From Larix kaempferi (lineage: Eukaryota > Streptophyta > Pinopsida > Pinales > Pinaceae), in contig BSBM01000321.1 in NCBI GenBank assembly GCA_027924585.1, forward strand, positions 2,307,001 through 2,371,000: DNA of 64,000 bases. The letters run 5' to 3'. Position numbers and translations under genes: made by a program. Positions 1-11,486 of the stretch are shown here, in pieces; position 1 is the first letter of the stretch; each line of letters begins with the position of its first letter. The notes under the pieces were generated by a model. That model worked only from the letters and a program-made list of their open reading frames with translations, had not been told where the DNA came from and did not search any database.

Positions 1-918
1 TCCCTCATGCTACCACTAAATTGTGAGTGATAATTAGTTTTATCAAAATAGTAAGAAAACTATTAATGAACATGTGCACTCTAAAGAATACTTTGAAGTA
101 AAATTTATATATATATATATATAATCCCCACAATCAGGGCTGGAATTTGAGCCTGTTTTGCCTGTCACGAGTCGATTTTCCCGTCAAATACGGTTATAAA
201 TTACAATAAACCGTCAAGGAATAAGCTTAAAATGTACAAAACCTTTCGTAACATGGTTCTAACCGTCAAATTTGATGGGTGACATGGATTTCAAATTCCA
301 ACCCTGCCCGCAATCAACGCTCTGCAACCTTCTTAAACCAAATCTCTTTATTAATTGTGAGGAAAAGGAGGTTTGTCCACCCATAAATCTTATGGATGGT
401 GTAAGACCTGTTCTAAAGTGTTCTCGAACACATCGATAAAAAAAAAATATCCCTTTTGGTAAGAACTTTCATGTAATAAAAAAATTGATAAGTACGTTTA
501 ACAAATGGAACTCTATAGATAACCCCCTTTTATAAGCTCGTCCATTTTTATTTTTATTTTTATATTTTTTTATTTGACATTTTTTTACAAGAACGATTAT
601 GATTATATTATAGAAAATATCATACAAAACTTACAGCTAAGAAATACAAATATCCAAAAGTATCCACTGAAACATGAAATTAATCCTCTTGTCAATGAGC
701 AAACAGGGGTGATGAGCAAAGGGGGGTGATGTTTTTTTCCCTTGCACTTGCATTTTCTACGACTTTCATGCTTAGAAGAGAAAATTCTTTCAAACTGTTT
801 GAATAACACAATATCAAAATGAAACATGTTTACTTATTTGGATATATTCCATCACCCCCCACCCCGAAAATCGAGCTTCTAGGAATAATTGATGACTCGT
901 GAAAATATTTGATTTTGT
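1..918. other. AT-rich flank; no gene apart from a MITE
   Basis: Apart from the MITE at 135-306 and a short (AT)n run near 107-122, I see no coding signal. The last five bases (914-918, tttgt) are the left target-site duplication of Gypsy A. By the nesting logic this stretch should once have been contiguous with the sequence starting at 28867, which encodes part of a LINE ORF1 on the minus strand. I cannot recognise LINE protein here, so the LINE may simply have ended or decayed. Confidence 0.5.
135..306. mobile_element. hAT-type MITE
   Basis: A 172 bp non-coding element has 16 bp terminal inverted repeats. The left end reads cagggctggaatttga and the right end is its reverse complement with one mismatch. 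It is flanked by an 8 bp target-site duplication with one mismatch (cccacaat at 127-134, cccgcaat at 307-314). A CAGGG terminus plus an 8 bp duplication is the usual signature of the hAT superfamily. There is no room for a transposase, so it is non-autonomous. The interior holds several copies of ccgtcaa. Confidence 0.85.
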
Positions 919-1497
919 TGTTGGCACGGTTTTAGGCTCGAGGCTCAAAATACAAGACCAACAATAACCTCATGAGAATCAGCATATTCAGTATTCAGAA
1001 ATGAATAAGACCTCACCAGAAACTCTCATAAGAATTACTAGAACATAATGCAGTTCAAAATTTGTAAACACAATAATCTATCATCATTCATTCATAAAAA
1101 ATCTACATTGATAACACAAAAAATTTATAATCCACATGGGGAACAAGCCATCAGCCCAGCATTTTTATTCCATAGAAATGGCCATGCATTCATCTCTTCT
1201 CGAAGTCCATACAGTCTAACTCTCCATACCTTCATCTCTATAACCTCAACCAAAGCAACAACAATAACAACAACAACCTTTCTTCTCTAACTACATCTTT
1301 CCTTAAATACAAAATAGACGATAGTTATCAAACATTAATTGTCCTTAACTATTGCTTAATTAACATATCACTGCGCATTCATATACACATTATGAATGCG
1401 CAATAACTATATGTCACTGTGCCAAGACAATGCAAGACTATTGCGTGGATTTTGTATTTTTGTTGCACTAACAAAATGACTAACTACATCGCCAACA
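919..1497 (-). repeat. Gypsy A 3' LTR
   Basis: A 579 bp LTR with TG...CA ends, visibly diverged from its partner at 28280-28861 with many substitutions and small indels. This indicates an old insertion. The adjoining 1498-1506 reads tgggggct on the minus strand, a plausible polypurine tract touching the LTR. Confidence 0.85.
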
Positions 1498-1507
1498 AGC
1501 CCCCAAC
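1498..1507 (-). other. Gypsy A polypurine tract
   Basis: Immediately next to the 3' LTR, the minus strand reads ttgggggct up to the LTR border. This is the expected site for plus-strand DNA priming. Confidence 0.6.
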
Positions 1508-1699
1508 ACTATGTTTGGCTCACCCTTAAGCCAACAAGCTTCACTTGGATAAAATCTCTTAAATGAATGAGAGCTCCTACTGTAGTTGTCCAACAAATGT
1601 CTAAAACTAAGTATCCAATTTTGAGAACAACTAAAGTAGCACTTTGAAGTCATAGATGAACTTGGAAACCTTGTCTTTAGTAGTTTACTCCCATTGAGG

Positions 1700-4234
1700 T
1701 TTCATCGATCACCCAATTCTATTTATTTAATAGTCTAGTTTGTATATCAGTGAAGACATAATTGTGTTGCTCGACCTGCTCCTGTAATTTCATCGCTTTG
1801 GAAAATAAATTATATTGTTCATTCCTTGTTGAGGAAACTTGTTGGGTGAGGGTAGAAATATCTTCCATAGCTTATATGCACACAGATAGGGCAAGTGTCG
1901 ATAGAGACTGTTTCTTTACTCATATTTGGTCCTCCCAAGCTTTAATTTGATCATCTATCGCATGCATCTTAGGAACGTCTTGAAGGTGCATCCAGACGAG
2001 AAAACTAGAGTCAACGAGACTAGGAAGTCACTCCACCCTAGATTTCACCTTCTTAAACAAGTCTTCTATTGCTGCTCCAATTCCATTTGTTCTGGAATTG
2101 GTATTGTCTTTAATTTTTCCTATAAATCCTCATTCTACATCTTTAATGTGTGCACAACAACCTGTACCTTAGCAATCTTAGTTGCTATCGGGATGTTGTA
2201 TGATGCTTCTGTTTCATCAGAGGAAACACATAAGTAAATATATTCTACTGCATTAACCAAGGAAGCATGAGCAACAACCTATTTAAAGTGGTGTCAATGC
2301 ATATTTGAATAAGCACAACCAAGACCTTGATGACGGTTAGACAACTCATCTATGATTGTCACCAATATAATTGTGGAGCTATCATGATGAAACTTGACAA
2401 ATTGAGCTCCACATATGGAAGTGTTTGCAAATATAAAGTGGAATTGGTGGCATCATGAGTCGTGACCACGAGTGGATCGAGTCACATGACCCCTTTTCTC
2501 TGTAGTGCACGATATACTCTTTCCAGGACTTGGAGCTAGGGTACTTGAACTTGATTTCATACTGGTTCTCGAAAATTCATGTGAATGAAGCGCCCCTTCT
2601 ATTTATGGTAAGTGAAGGGATGAACACAATTCGCTCAGTTGTTTGCTTGAATCATGCTGCAATAGTTGTTGAACTTCAATGTTTGCAGTCTAAAGGGTAC
2701 TAACAATATTATGTACTACTATTGATTCTATCTTTGTGGCATACTTCTCTGAATGTGTGAATGTTCTTCTTATGGTCGTCGATTATGTGGAGGTTTTGGG
2801 TTCTAAATGTGGTGGAGGTGATGGAATATTTTCTCTATCCTAAGGGGACCCTTGTGATGGTGGCGTATGTGTTGTGGTCAACTGCGCTCACTTGCTCCTC
2901 TCCTACGCGGCTTTATCTATTGCTTCCTGATCTTCTCGTTTCTTCTTAGATGCTAGTAGTCTTGGGGACTCTCAGATGCTCGTGCTAGCCATTGGTAAAT
3001 CTAGTTTGGATATCTTGTTTTTTCTTTGATCGAGGATCTGGTGTATTTAAAAATTTTACTTTTGAATCTGCTTGAGGGTGCATCTCCTTTGGCCACTACG
3101 TGATTGCATTCCAAATATCTTCCTTTGTTATGCAAAAAGGAAGACTATCCTATGGATCCTAGGGATCCACATGACGGGTTAGGAATACATTATACAAATA
3201 TACTAAAAAGGAAATATACTCATCATACTTATCCACCAAGTGTCGTGGAATTCGAAAGGAATCGACAGTCACATGGATCATCTCGGTGTACCAACATTGA
3301 AACACCAAGTTGGTCTCTTGTTGTAAATTCTTGTTGGAACTATGCTACCATATGTTAAAATTTAACATAGGAAATGTCTGAGTCACATCGGTGTTATACT
3401 CCATGCCCTCTAGCTCCTTCCAAACTTTCATGGCAATTAATAGGTGAACCAAACCATAGTGGAATTCCTTACCAATAATTTGAATGTCCAAGCAATCTTG
3501 GATAAATTCATTCATCAAATATCAAGACCAACGCCACTTAGTTCCCTTGATGTGCTTTTATGTAGCAAACTAAACCCCCATAGGGCATTCATCCTTCCTG
3601 CATTTTTTGATGAGATTACCAGCTAACACCTATAAGGAAAACTTGACTTCAAGGTCCTGGATCATTGAAATTGTTGCACCATATGCTCCTCTATGTGTGC
3701 CATACTTCTAATAAACTTCTTCCACATTAATTTATCATGTTGAGATTTACTCAGCCAAATCTTCTCCTGATTGAGGAAAACCTGACACCATGTGCACAGT
3801 TTCCAAATGACTGGGTACACATGGTCTAGCCATAGACACCCTCCATGTAACCTACTCAATAGAAATCATATGCCACTTGTGATATTGGGGTTGTGACTAA
3901 AATGTGGTACATCTAACATGTACATGATGCTCAAATATTATATCATTTGTTCCCACTCCTTAAGTATGACATGCTTTGTGCCATCTAGTGCGATGATTAG
4001 CTCTGCATAATTCTATAATTGTAAGTCGATAAATTGCCCTTCATCTTGTAAATTGAATTCCATGAATTTTAGGCTAGGCACCTTCCCCAACAGCGGTTGT
4101 TGGATATGAAATTTTTCATGAATTTCAAATACCCAACATCTTAGCCTCCTTTGTTGCTTTTTCCTTTGGTCGTGATTTGGGTGTAGTGGGCGTCTAAATG
4201 GTTTGTGTGCTTCACACACAGTGGCAATACTCAT
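1700..4234 (-). pseudogene. Gypsy A: decayed extra ORF between integrase and 3' LTR
   Basis: Reading the minus strand from 4234 to about 3660, one frame stays open except for a few stops. Further open stretches follow, at about 3345-3170 (motif FRIPRHLVDKYDEY) and about 2010-1720. The last stretch is rich in Q, E, K and L in a heptad-like pattern (for example DDQIKAWEDQI, LQEQVEQHN), suggesting a coiled coil near the C-terminus. It lies downstream of integrase in sense orientation, where some Tat and Athila group elements carry an additional or env-like ORF. I recognise no known domain. Stops and frame changes make it non-functional. Confidence 0.5.
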
Positions 4235-4405
4235 TTTTCATATCCTCTCTTAGGATTCAATACTCTATTACTTCTCCAATACAATGTGATAATAAATCAC
4301 TACAACCATGTTCTTACTTATAACAAGTTTCCTCTTTCCCCCAATTAATGCACCTTAGTTGTCATTAATCTTCAATCCACTCCAATATTAACACATGCTG
4401 TGGGA

Positions 4406-4925
4406 ATCGTGCAACCAATTCCCCATTCTGGGCGATGACCCCAAATGGAAAACCATAAAAGATGAAGGCATTGCCTCTGGTAAAACTAAGGTTAATCATT
4501 ACTGGACTCATAATGCTCGAGATTGGAATAGGGAATGGCTTTTGGCTGGAAGTTGGGATGGTCTTTCAAAGAATGACTTACTATCTTCCTTCGACTCCAC
4601 TATGAAGGAGCGATTTATCCGCTCTTGTGCTTCTCCAGATAGGCTACGCTGGGGTCTCTCTCAGAAAGGTACCTTTGGTATCAAGGAGGCTTATGATTTT
4701 CAAATTCAGGAAGAGGAGGAGGTTAGGGAAATTTGGGGAAAGGTGTGGGGTATGAACAAATGGCATAAAATCGTGATCTTTTGCTAGCTAGTAATCTGGA
4801 AAAGGATTCTAGATAGAGAAAACCTGAGGAAACATGGGATTTGTGGTCCTTCCCGATGCCCTCTTTCCTCCAACGCGGAGGAAACTAGTGATCACTTCCT
4901 TGACTCTTGTCCATTTTCTTGTAAT
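4406..4925 (+). pseudogene. LINE-A ORF2: C-terminal RT / zf-RVT region
   Basis: One open frame runs to a stop at 4787 and contains the segment typical of plant L1 ORF2 just upstream of the zinc-binding region (LRWGLSQKGTFGIKEAYDF). After a frameshift near 4780 the next frame reads the reverse-transcriptase zinc-binding motif with its cysteines and histidine (ICGPSRCPLC ... DHFLDSCPFSC). The polymerase core itself is missing because of 5' truncation. The frame is cut at 4925 by the nested insertions and resumes at 18853. Confidence 0.85.
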
Positions 4926-5531
4926 TGTTAAATTTTGAGCATTAATTCACAATACTCTAGGATCTTCACTGAGAGAATAACATATACAGTATATCAATGC
5001 ATAACAATCACAATAAGCATGGCAAGCATCACAAGAATCAAAAGCATGAGAGACAAGAGACACAGAGTTTCTGTGGGGAAAACCCTAAGGTGAAAAACCC
5101 CACAACTTCCTCAGAGATAGAGAGAGAAATGGCTAAACCAAAGTACAACCAAAATACATTGAGATAGTCTCCTAGTAGCAGATGATCCTCCTCCTCACTA
5201 GTGCGCCACTTTCTAAGTGAGAGGGATATGACTTTCGGAATTATCTAAATAGAGATCACCTGATCTCTATTTATACTAACCTGTTTTCCCAGTGACCTTA
5301 TGGGGCCGACTTTTCTATCTAGGTACATCCACATTATAATATATATATTTCAGGGATGACCCCACACATGGTGGTATAATAACCCATCGGCAAGTACACA
5401 CACTTGCGACACTTGTCAATCCACATGACGACACTTCCTTATATAGGAATAACACATCTCTAATAAGGGTACAATAAATATATATGATATACATAGATGA
5501 AATACATTCTGAAGTTACATATACATCAACA
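4926..5531 (-). repeat. Copia-1 3' LTR
   Basis: A 606 bp LTR. On the minus strand it holds a TATAAATA box followed at once by a perfect 26 bp palindrome (5247-5272), see the 5' LTR. Next to it at 5532-5540 the minus strand reads aagagggag, the polypurine tract. Confidence 0.95.
5247..5272. repeat. 26 bp perfect palindrome in the LTR
   Basis: Arms of 12 bases (aaatagagatca and its complement) are separated by two bases. The copy in the other LTR (11808-11833) has one mismatch. It directly adjoins the TATA-like box read on the minus strand, so it would lie close to the transcript start. Confidence 0.8.
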
Positions 5532-5541
5532 CTCCCTCTTA
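5532..5541 (-). other. Copia-1 polypurine tract
   Basis: The minus strand reads aagagggag directly against the LTR border, as expected for the primer of plus-strand synthesis. Confidence 0.8.
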
Positions 5542-5775
5542 ACTAGGAAGGTATTTCTCGACACAGATCTGCTAGACAAGTCTTCTTCTCGGGATCATCG
5601 CCATCGATGCATCGTCATCGTCATCGTCACTGCTGCTGCTATCTCAACCAATATCTGACTCTACTCGTCATAGGAAGTTCTACAGAGCCAGTCCTTTTTC
5701 ATACTGGATGTAGGCCCACCACCTGCAGGTCTTCGTCATCATTGGCCATACTGTGGAATCCTCAGGACTTATTAC

Positions 5776-6360
5776 GTGCATCACAAAACCTGGAAAGAGC
5801 ATCCCAGGCTGTTACGAGCACACGGCTCTACCTATAGGATCTCCCAGGGCCATATTATATGTGACCTCACCACAAAACCTCGCAAGAGCATCCTAGGCTG
5901 TTACGAGCACACAACTCTACCTATAGGATCTCCCAAGGACAGATTATATGTGGTCACCACAAAACCTCGCAAGAGCATCCCAGGTTGTTATGAGCACACA
6001 GCTCTACCTATAGGATCTCCCAGGGATAGATTATACGTGGTCATGGAAAAACCTCGCAAGAGCATCCCAGGAGTTATTACGGGCACACAGCCCAACCTAT
6101 CGGATCTCCCAGGGACATATTATATGCCATAGGACAAAACCTCGAAAGAGCATCTGCCATATATCCCAGGGCCAGATTATATGCCATAGGAAAAACCTCG
6201 AAAGACTATCTGCAGATCTCCCAGGGCCAAATTATATGTCCTCCCAGAGCAAAACCTCGAAAGAGAATTTGCCAGATATCCCAGGGCCAAATTATATGCC
6301 ATAGGCAAAACCTCGAAAGACTATCTGCAAATATCCCAGGGCCAAATTATATGCTCATCT
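5776..6360. repeat. Tandem array (about 87 bp units, then about 57 bp units) in Copia-1
   Basis: Units containing aaaacctcgcaagagcatcc and atctcccagggccatattat repeat with a period of 87 bp (starts near 5874, 5961, 6048). They then shrink to shorter units sharing the same core (aaaacctcgaaagagcatct, atatcccagggccaaatta) up to about 6360. The array lies between the RNase H stop and the PPT, that is, in the 3' untranslated part of the element. The long plus-strand reading frame across it is a by-product of the repeat. Confidence 0.85.
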
Positions 6361-6379
6361 GCACAACCTGATCCACGTC

Positions 6380-6900
6380 CATAGAGTATCAACTTGATAC
6401 TCACCATACATCATCCTGATGTACACATGATCATCCTAATCATCATCACTACAACATCCTGCTGCATGTCATCTGGAGCAACATCCTGAAGCTCGTCATC
6501 CATGATCATCCTGATCATACAATGCATCTACCTGATGCATACCAAGTATCTACCTGATACATATCATCATACATGATCCACCTGATCATACAGTGTATCC
6601 ACCTGATACAAATACAAATACATGATACATATCACCATACATGATCCACCTAATCATACAATGTATCCACCTAATACATATACAGATACATGGTCCAAGC
6701 ATCCAACATGATGCATATACAAAAATACATACATATGATCCAACTGATCATATCCAGCATCCAACATGATGCGTACATACATATAAATGATCCAACTGAT
6801 CATATCCAGCATCCAACATGATGCATACATACATACATAAAAATGATCCAACTGATCATACAAAGCAGAAACCAGAACATCATCCTGATGCTCATCATCC
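6380..6900. repeat. Low-complexity tandem repeats of the tgatcat/gatgcata type in Copia-1
   Basis: Degenerate repeats built from catgatccacctgatcata, gtatccacctgatacata and atccaacatgatgcatacat. The longest near-identical units (about 60 bp) lie at about 6725-6860. This is 3' untranslated sequence of Copia-1; no protein is supported. Confidence 0.7.
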
Positions 6901-6973
6901 AGCGCTTACATCCACAGCCATGTGAAGGATCCTCCTTCCAACATGCTTGGAATGGCTTCAGCAAATGTGTCCA

Positions 6974-7645
6974 TCACTTCTTCCTCAAAGTGTCATCAAT
7001 CCGAAGAACACCAAGCCTCTCTCTGAAGTACTCGAACTTCACCCTGGTTAGTGGCTTCGTCAGCACATCTGCAATCTGCTTGTCCGTCGCAACATACAGG
7101 AGCTTCACAGCTCCTCTCTGCACCATATCCCTAATATAGTGATATTTGATCTCTATGTGTTTCGACCTGTCATGAAACACTGGGTTCTCAGACAGCTTCA
7201 CACAACTCTGGTTATCACAGAATATACCAATAGCATCCAACGGGAGATCAAATAACTCAGACAGTAGCTTCTGTATCCATACTGCCTCACAACTAGCTAA
7301 ACAGGCTGCAACATACTCTGCCTCAACTGTACTCAGTGCTACGCAGGACTGCTTCCTTCTAAACCAAGAGATCACACCTGATCCCATACTGAAGCAGCAT
7401 CCAGATGTGCTCTTCCTATCTGCAGCACTGCCAGCCCAATCTGAATCAACATAACCCTGCAGGTTAAACTTTTGATTTTCTTCATACTTGAGCCCATAAT
7501 CCAATGTACCCTTCAAGTACCTAAGAACATGCTTTACAGCAACCAGATGAACACTCCTTGGATCTGTCAGGAACTGACTCAATGTGTTCATCGCAAAGCA
7601 AATATCTGGTCTCGTGTTCGTCAGGTACATCAAGGACCCAATCAT
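6974..7645 (-). pseudogene. Copia-1 RNase H domain (C-terminus of pol)
   Basis: A 223 aa open frame covers the end of the copia RT connection (MIGSLMYLTNTRPDI) and a complete-looking copia RNase H. The expected acidic landmarks are present (YVDSDWAG, STVEAEY, DNQSCVKL), as are the conserved tail motifs DRSKHIEIKYHYIRD and IADVLTKPL. The domain appears intact, but the upstream pol is broken and the frame has no start of its own, so I treat it as part of a dead polyprotein. It ends about 70 bp from the 3' tandem arrays. Confidence 0.92.
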
Positions 7646-7649
7646 CTAA

Positions 7650-8450
7650 CGATACATAGAGACATCAACCGGCTCAGATGAAGTATCACATAGAAGCTTC
7701 AGATTCGATGCCATAGGTGTGGCCATGGCCTTGCAATCCATCATCCCGAATCTCTTCAGGATATCTACTGTGTACTTCCCTTGACCAAGGAAGATCCCAC
7801 CTACACTCTGCCACACCTCCATACCTAGGAAATCATCATACCCAAATCTTTCATATCGAATTCAGCAGCAAGCTTCCTCTTCGTATCTGCAATCAATCTG
7901 TCATCTCCTGTTACAAATAAGTCATCTACATACAGGAGTAGAATCACAGGATTCCCTTCCTCAACCTTGTAATAAAGGTTGGAATTCGCTTTACTCTTGG
8001 TAAAGCCCAAACTATATAGGAAACTGTCCATCCTACCATACCAAGTTCTGGGAGCTTGTTTCAAGCCATACAAGGCTTTCTTCAATCTGCACACATATGA
8101 CTCCCTGTCATGTATTTCAAAACCGAGTGGCTGCTCCACATATACTTCCTCTTCAACTACACCATTCAGGAAAGCAGTCTTGAAATCCATCTGGTGCATC
8201 TTCTATTTCATCACTTTTATATTTCTCTATGCTGCCATCTGTAGCATGCTTGATCTGATAGATCCATATGGAAGTCATAACAAAACTTCCCTTCAGGTCT
8301 TGGGACTACATCCCAAACATCATTCTTCATGATCGACGGATCATGGCATTCTTCCCGTATCCTGGGAACTTCAATATCTTCAATAGATAATTTTGTTGCT
8401 TGAACAAATGTTGTAGTCCTTCTTTTGTAGGTGAAGGTATATGGCATTTC
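7650..8450 (-). pseudogene. Copia-1 reverse transcriptase, frameshifted and internally deleted
   Basis: At 8447-8217 the frame reads the N-terminal part of copia RT (SIMKNDVWDVVPRPEGKF). Several tens of residues of the usual fingers region are then missing, and the frame at 8199-7825 resumes at HQMDFKTAFLNG and runs through LKKALYGLKQAPRTWY and LLLYVDDLFVTG. The catalytic YVDD is intact. A frameshift near 7830 throws off the last part before the RNase H frame. The internal deletion alone should abolish polymerase activity. Confidence 0.88.
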
Positions 8451-9592
8451 CTACGAAACAAGTTAAATTGCATGATTAGAAACATCTCATATTTTTCAGA
8501 CAAATTCTTACACATAAAGAAATATGTCATATAGTTATGCAATTATATTAGCCAATGGTTCAATACAGCATTTATCCATGTTCCATAACTTTCTAAATGC
8601 CTTCCAGTCTTTACCAGAACATTGTTAAGAGTTTGCACTACTCCCAACATGTCAGCAAAGAGGTTTCATTCTAGATAAGTAGCAATGGAATGTTGTACAG
8701 TGCCATAGGCCACTTACCCAACACATGCATATTAGTAGTATACTGTTCATTAATGCAATCATTCTAATATGCACAATACATATCCTAAGTCTAGGAACAT
8801 GAGCATATACATCATTGAACAATTTTATTTAAGCAAACAAATATGCAAGAAAGGATAATTAAAATACTTATCTTTGTTTGTTTGTTGGGTAGACTCCCTC
8901 TGAGTCTTTGCTTCCTTGCAGGAGCTGTTGGAGTCCTTCTACACCTTTCTATTGTGGAATGTAGAGAGATGGACAACTCCCTATGAATATCTGCATCCTT
9001 GCAGAAACCACTGGAGTGTGCTCCCTCTTGATCTTTGCTTCCTGGATTACCTGTTCTTGAACTCATATTCATCCTTGGTCCCTAAGCATGCTTATTAGTA
9101 TCATGATTGTGGTATCCTTGTGATCTCATACAAAATCATATATTCATTAGTATATTCTCAATACTATCAAAACTCAATAATCTCAAGCATGTATAGACAT
9201 GATCATTTCAAACAGAAATAATAAGCATTAGCATTCAAGGTTTATATAGGACTCTTATGGTTAGTCATAACATGTCTAAACCTGTGATTACTCAAACCTA
9301 TGACTCTTCTGATTAGTCATAACATTAAATAAGGTAAGATACGTAATATGCATATACCCATGATTATTCAAACCTATGACTTCATGAATAAACATCATCA
9401 ATCATGTAATGCATACTTATATAAAAGATCATATGATATAAGAAACACATACCTGGTCACCATATTTGCTAGTTATGTCTAGCAATGTGTTCTTGTTTTC
9501 TTCAATGACCTGCATAATTCATTAGTTAACTTTTGCAAAAAAAAATTATACATACCTCTATGTGATCCATGAATATGGATGAATCTTTGTCT
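8451..9592 (-). other. Segment of foreign origin with splice-like signals replacing integrase (Copia-1)
   Basis: Between the end of the gag-protease frame and the start of RT, where integrase should be, lies AT-rich sequence homologous to 51818-52820 of Copia-2. On the minus strand it shows repeated splice-like signals: a donor-like GTATGT at 9555 and ATGCAG at 9510 enclosing 46 bp; an open 57 bp block (9509-9453, 19 codons); a second GTATGT at 9452; a CTTAG acceptor at 9082 followed by an 86-codon open frame; and a TTTCGTAG acceptor at 8451 just before RT. I read this as a captured intron-bearing sequence. 46 bp is short for a plant intron. The encoded peptide is not recognised. Confidence 0.6.
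8812..9081 (-). other. Possible captured exon in Copia-1
   Basis: After the acceptor-like site at 9082 the minus strand is open to 8812, giving a basic Ser/Arg/Lys-rich peptide (SSRTGNPGSKDQEG ... RCRRTPTAPARKQRL). The corresponding place in Copia-2 (about 52240-52310) has a shorter homologous stretch (gttcaaaagacatacagaag), so the block has an internal expansion or deletion. No domain is recognised. A donor-like site may lie near 8868. Confidence 0.35.
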
Positions 9593-10912
9593 TTATGTCA
9601 CCATGGCATGTTCAGGTTGTCCTTTCAATTTATACAAACCTCCCTCTTGCTCTTCAATCACCACTGCATCATCTATGGTTTTACCCTTTGGCCACATTAG
9701 GACTTGGCCATCCACAAATGCAACCCTCATACCTTTTTCATCCAATGCAGAGATGGAGAGTAAGTTCTTCTTGAGCCCAGGTACATAAAGGACTTCTTTC
9801 ATCTCCAAAGATTTTCCAGAATCTAGGTTGTAGGAGGCTTCACCACTTCCTTTGATTGGGTATTGATAATCATCGCCAAGTTTCACCTTATGAGGTGATT
9901 CATGTTCAGATAGATTCACAAAGGATTCCTTAAACTCAGTCATGTGTTTAGAAGCCCCACTATCAATCAACCAATCATTACAATCATGGGAGCTAGTACC
10001 TGTGAGAGCAGAGACTAGAACATACTCTTCTTCACTTGATGAGTCATCATCACTATCATCACTTTCTGCCCTAGCCTTCTTCTTTGGAGGTTCATAATCC
10101 TCGGCAGCATGAGCATCAAACTTTCTTTTGCTGCCCTCTTTCTTCTTGCTGAAGTTGTTGTTATTATCCCTTTTGTTCTTGGGACAATCTGAAGCAAAGT
10201 GACCCTTCTCATTGCATGTGAAGCATCTTAGATCCTTCTTATTCTTTTGATAGGATCTTTTGTAGCGAGAGTGCTCCTTCTTGGGCTTGCTTCTTTTGGT
10301 GTGAGTTGCGAGAGCTTGATCTTCACCTCCCATCTTTCCTTCACGAGCTACAAGTCTAGCTTCTTCTTGAGAGCAGTCCTCCCATAGTTTATTGAAAGAG
10401 ATCAATTTCTTTCTTGCACAGATTCCTTGAATAAAGGAGTCCCATGACCTAGGTAGGCCATTCAGAGTGGTCATAAAAACTTCACCATTGTCCACTACTT
10501 CATCCACAGCTTCAAGTTGCTCCTTGATCCGAGAGACCTTGGAAAATTAAGATTGACTGGTTTCTCCATTCAACATCTTGACCCCTTTCAATTGATTCCG
10601 CAAAGTCATCTTCCAATTTATGTTCTTCCCTTCAAATAGCTTGGTCAAAGAGTCAAACATCTCCTTGGGTGTCTTTAGAGAAGACACATGGGGTATGAGA
10701 TGATCTTTGATAGAAGCAGCAATGATTCTCTTTTCCTTGACAAAGTTCTTCTTATGCAATACCTTGGCCTCTTCATCCTCTGGGATAGGGATGTCTTCTT
10801 TTATATATGAGTCCAACTCATTCTCTTCCAAGATTAACCCAATCCTATACTTCCAAGCTCGGAAGTTATCATCCCCTTCAAGCTTATCCTCAAGCTTGGT
10901 GTGGTGAGACAT
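9593..10912 (-). pseudogene. Copia-1 gag-protease polyprotein with one nonsense codon
   Basis: The frame runs from a Met near 10912 (the open frame itself goes up to 10960) to the stop at 9593, broken only by a TAA at 10547-10549. The N-terminal part is copia gag. In the middle is a CCHC zinc knuckle (CFTCNEKGHFASDCPKN), then an acidic Ser/Asp/Glu linker, then the aspartic protease with its catalytic triad DSG (LIDSGASKHMT). The frame stops at PEHAMVT, within the region that normally leads into integrase. The gag-to-protease order and the sudden end show that integrase was lost by replacement. Confidence 0.9.
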
Positions 10913-11469
10913 CTTAAAGAGTACTTCAAATGGAAATAGAAAATATTTAGTTCTTACCACTTGATATGCTGAAAACTGGATCTGGTCCCGGATTAGGGTT
11001 TGTAGAAAAAACCCTAAAAATTCAAAATGTGAATTTCAAATTTCTAAAAGGATAGAAAGATGCACCTTGATGAGCTGATCAGCTTGGTCCATTCAAAATT
11101 TGAGATCAGCAAAGCTTTACCCTTCATATTTGTCTTTTTGTCCTCCCGGGTTCACTGGGGAGAGCCTTGAATTAGTGTTTGAGTTTCCTGGAGATCTACC
11201 CAGCCAAAAATATCAATCCAAAGCTCTAAACTTCGATTTTTGCAAGTAGCTTCCAGCTGTGTCTTCCTATTCCAAAAATTCCTATTTTTGTGGAAACCCT
11301 AATTTTTAGGGGCAAATCTGAAAATGCTCAGAATTGAATTCTGATTGGACAAATAGATGCGCCTTGATGAGTAGAGTCAATCTACTATACTGCTTTTCCA
11401 AAATCTATGGAGAGAAACCCAATAAACAAGAAACTCAAGTTTCCGTTACTGCAAAATGTCTTCTTCTCA
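10913..11469 (-). other. Copia-1 5' leader
   Basis: Non-coding leader between PBS and gag, partly homologous to the Copia-2 leader around 53140-53290 (shared aaaccctaaaaattcaa blocks and a gatggaaagatg-like segment). No gene is seen. Confidence 0.7.
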
Positions 11470-11486
11470 GGTTAGCTCTGATACCA
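11470..11486 (-). other. Copia-1 primer binding site (initiator Met tRNA)
   Basis: The minus strand reads tggtatcagagctaacc directly after the 5' LTR. The first 12 bases are the canonical sequence complementary to the 3' end of plant initiator methionine tRNA. Confidence 0.93.

Noticed and set aside
5607-6132. Plus-strand ORFs over the Copia-1 arrays
   Set aside because: Repeat artefacts antisense to the element.
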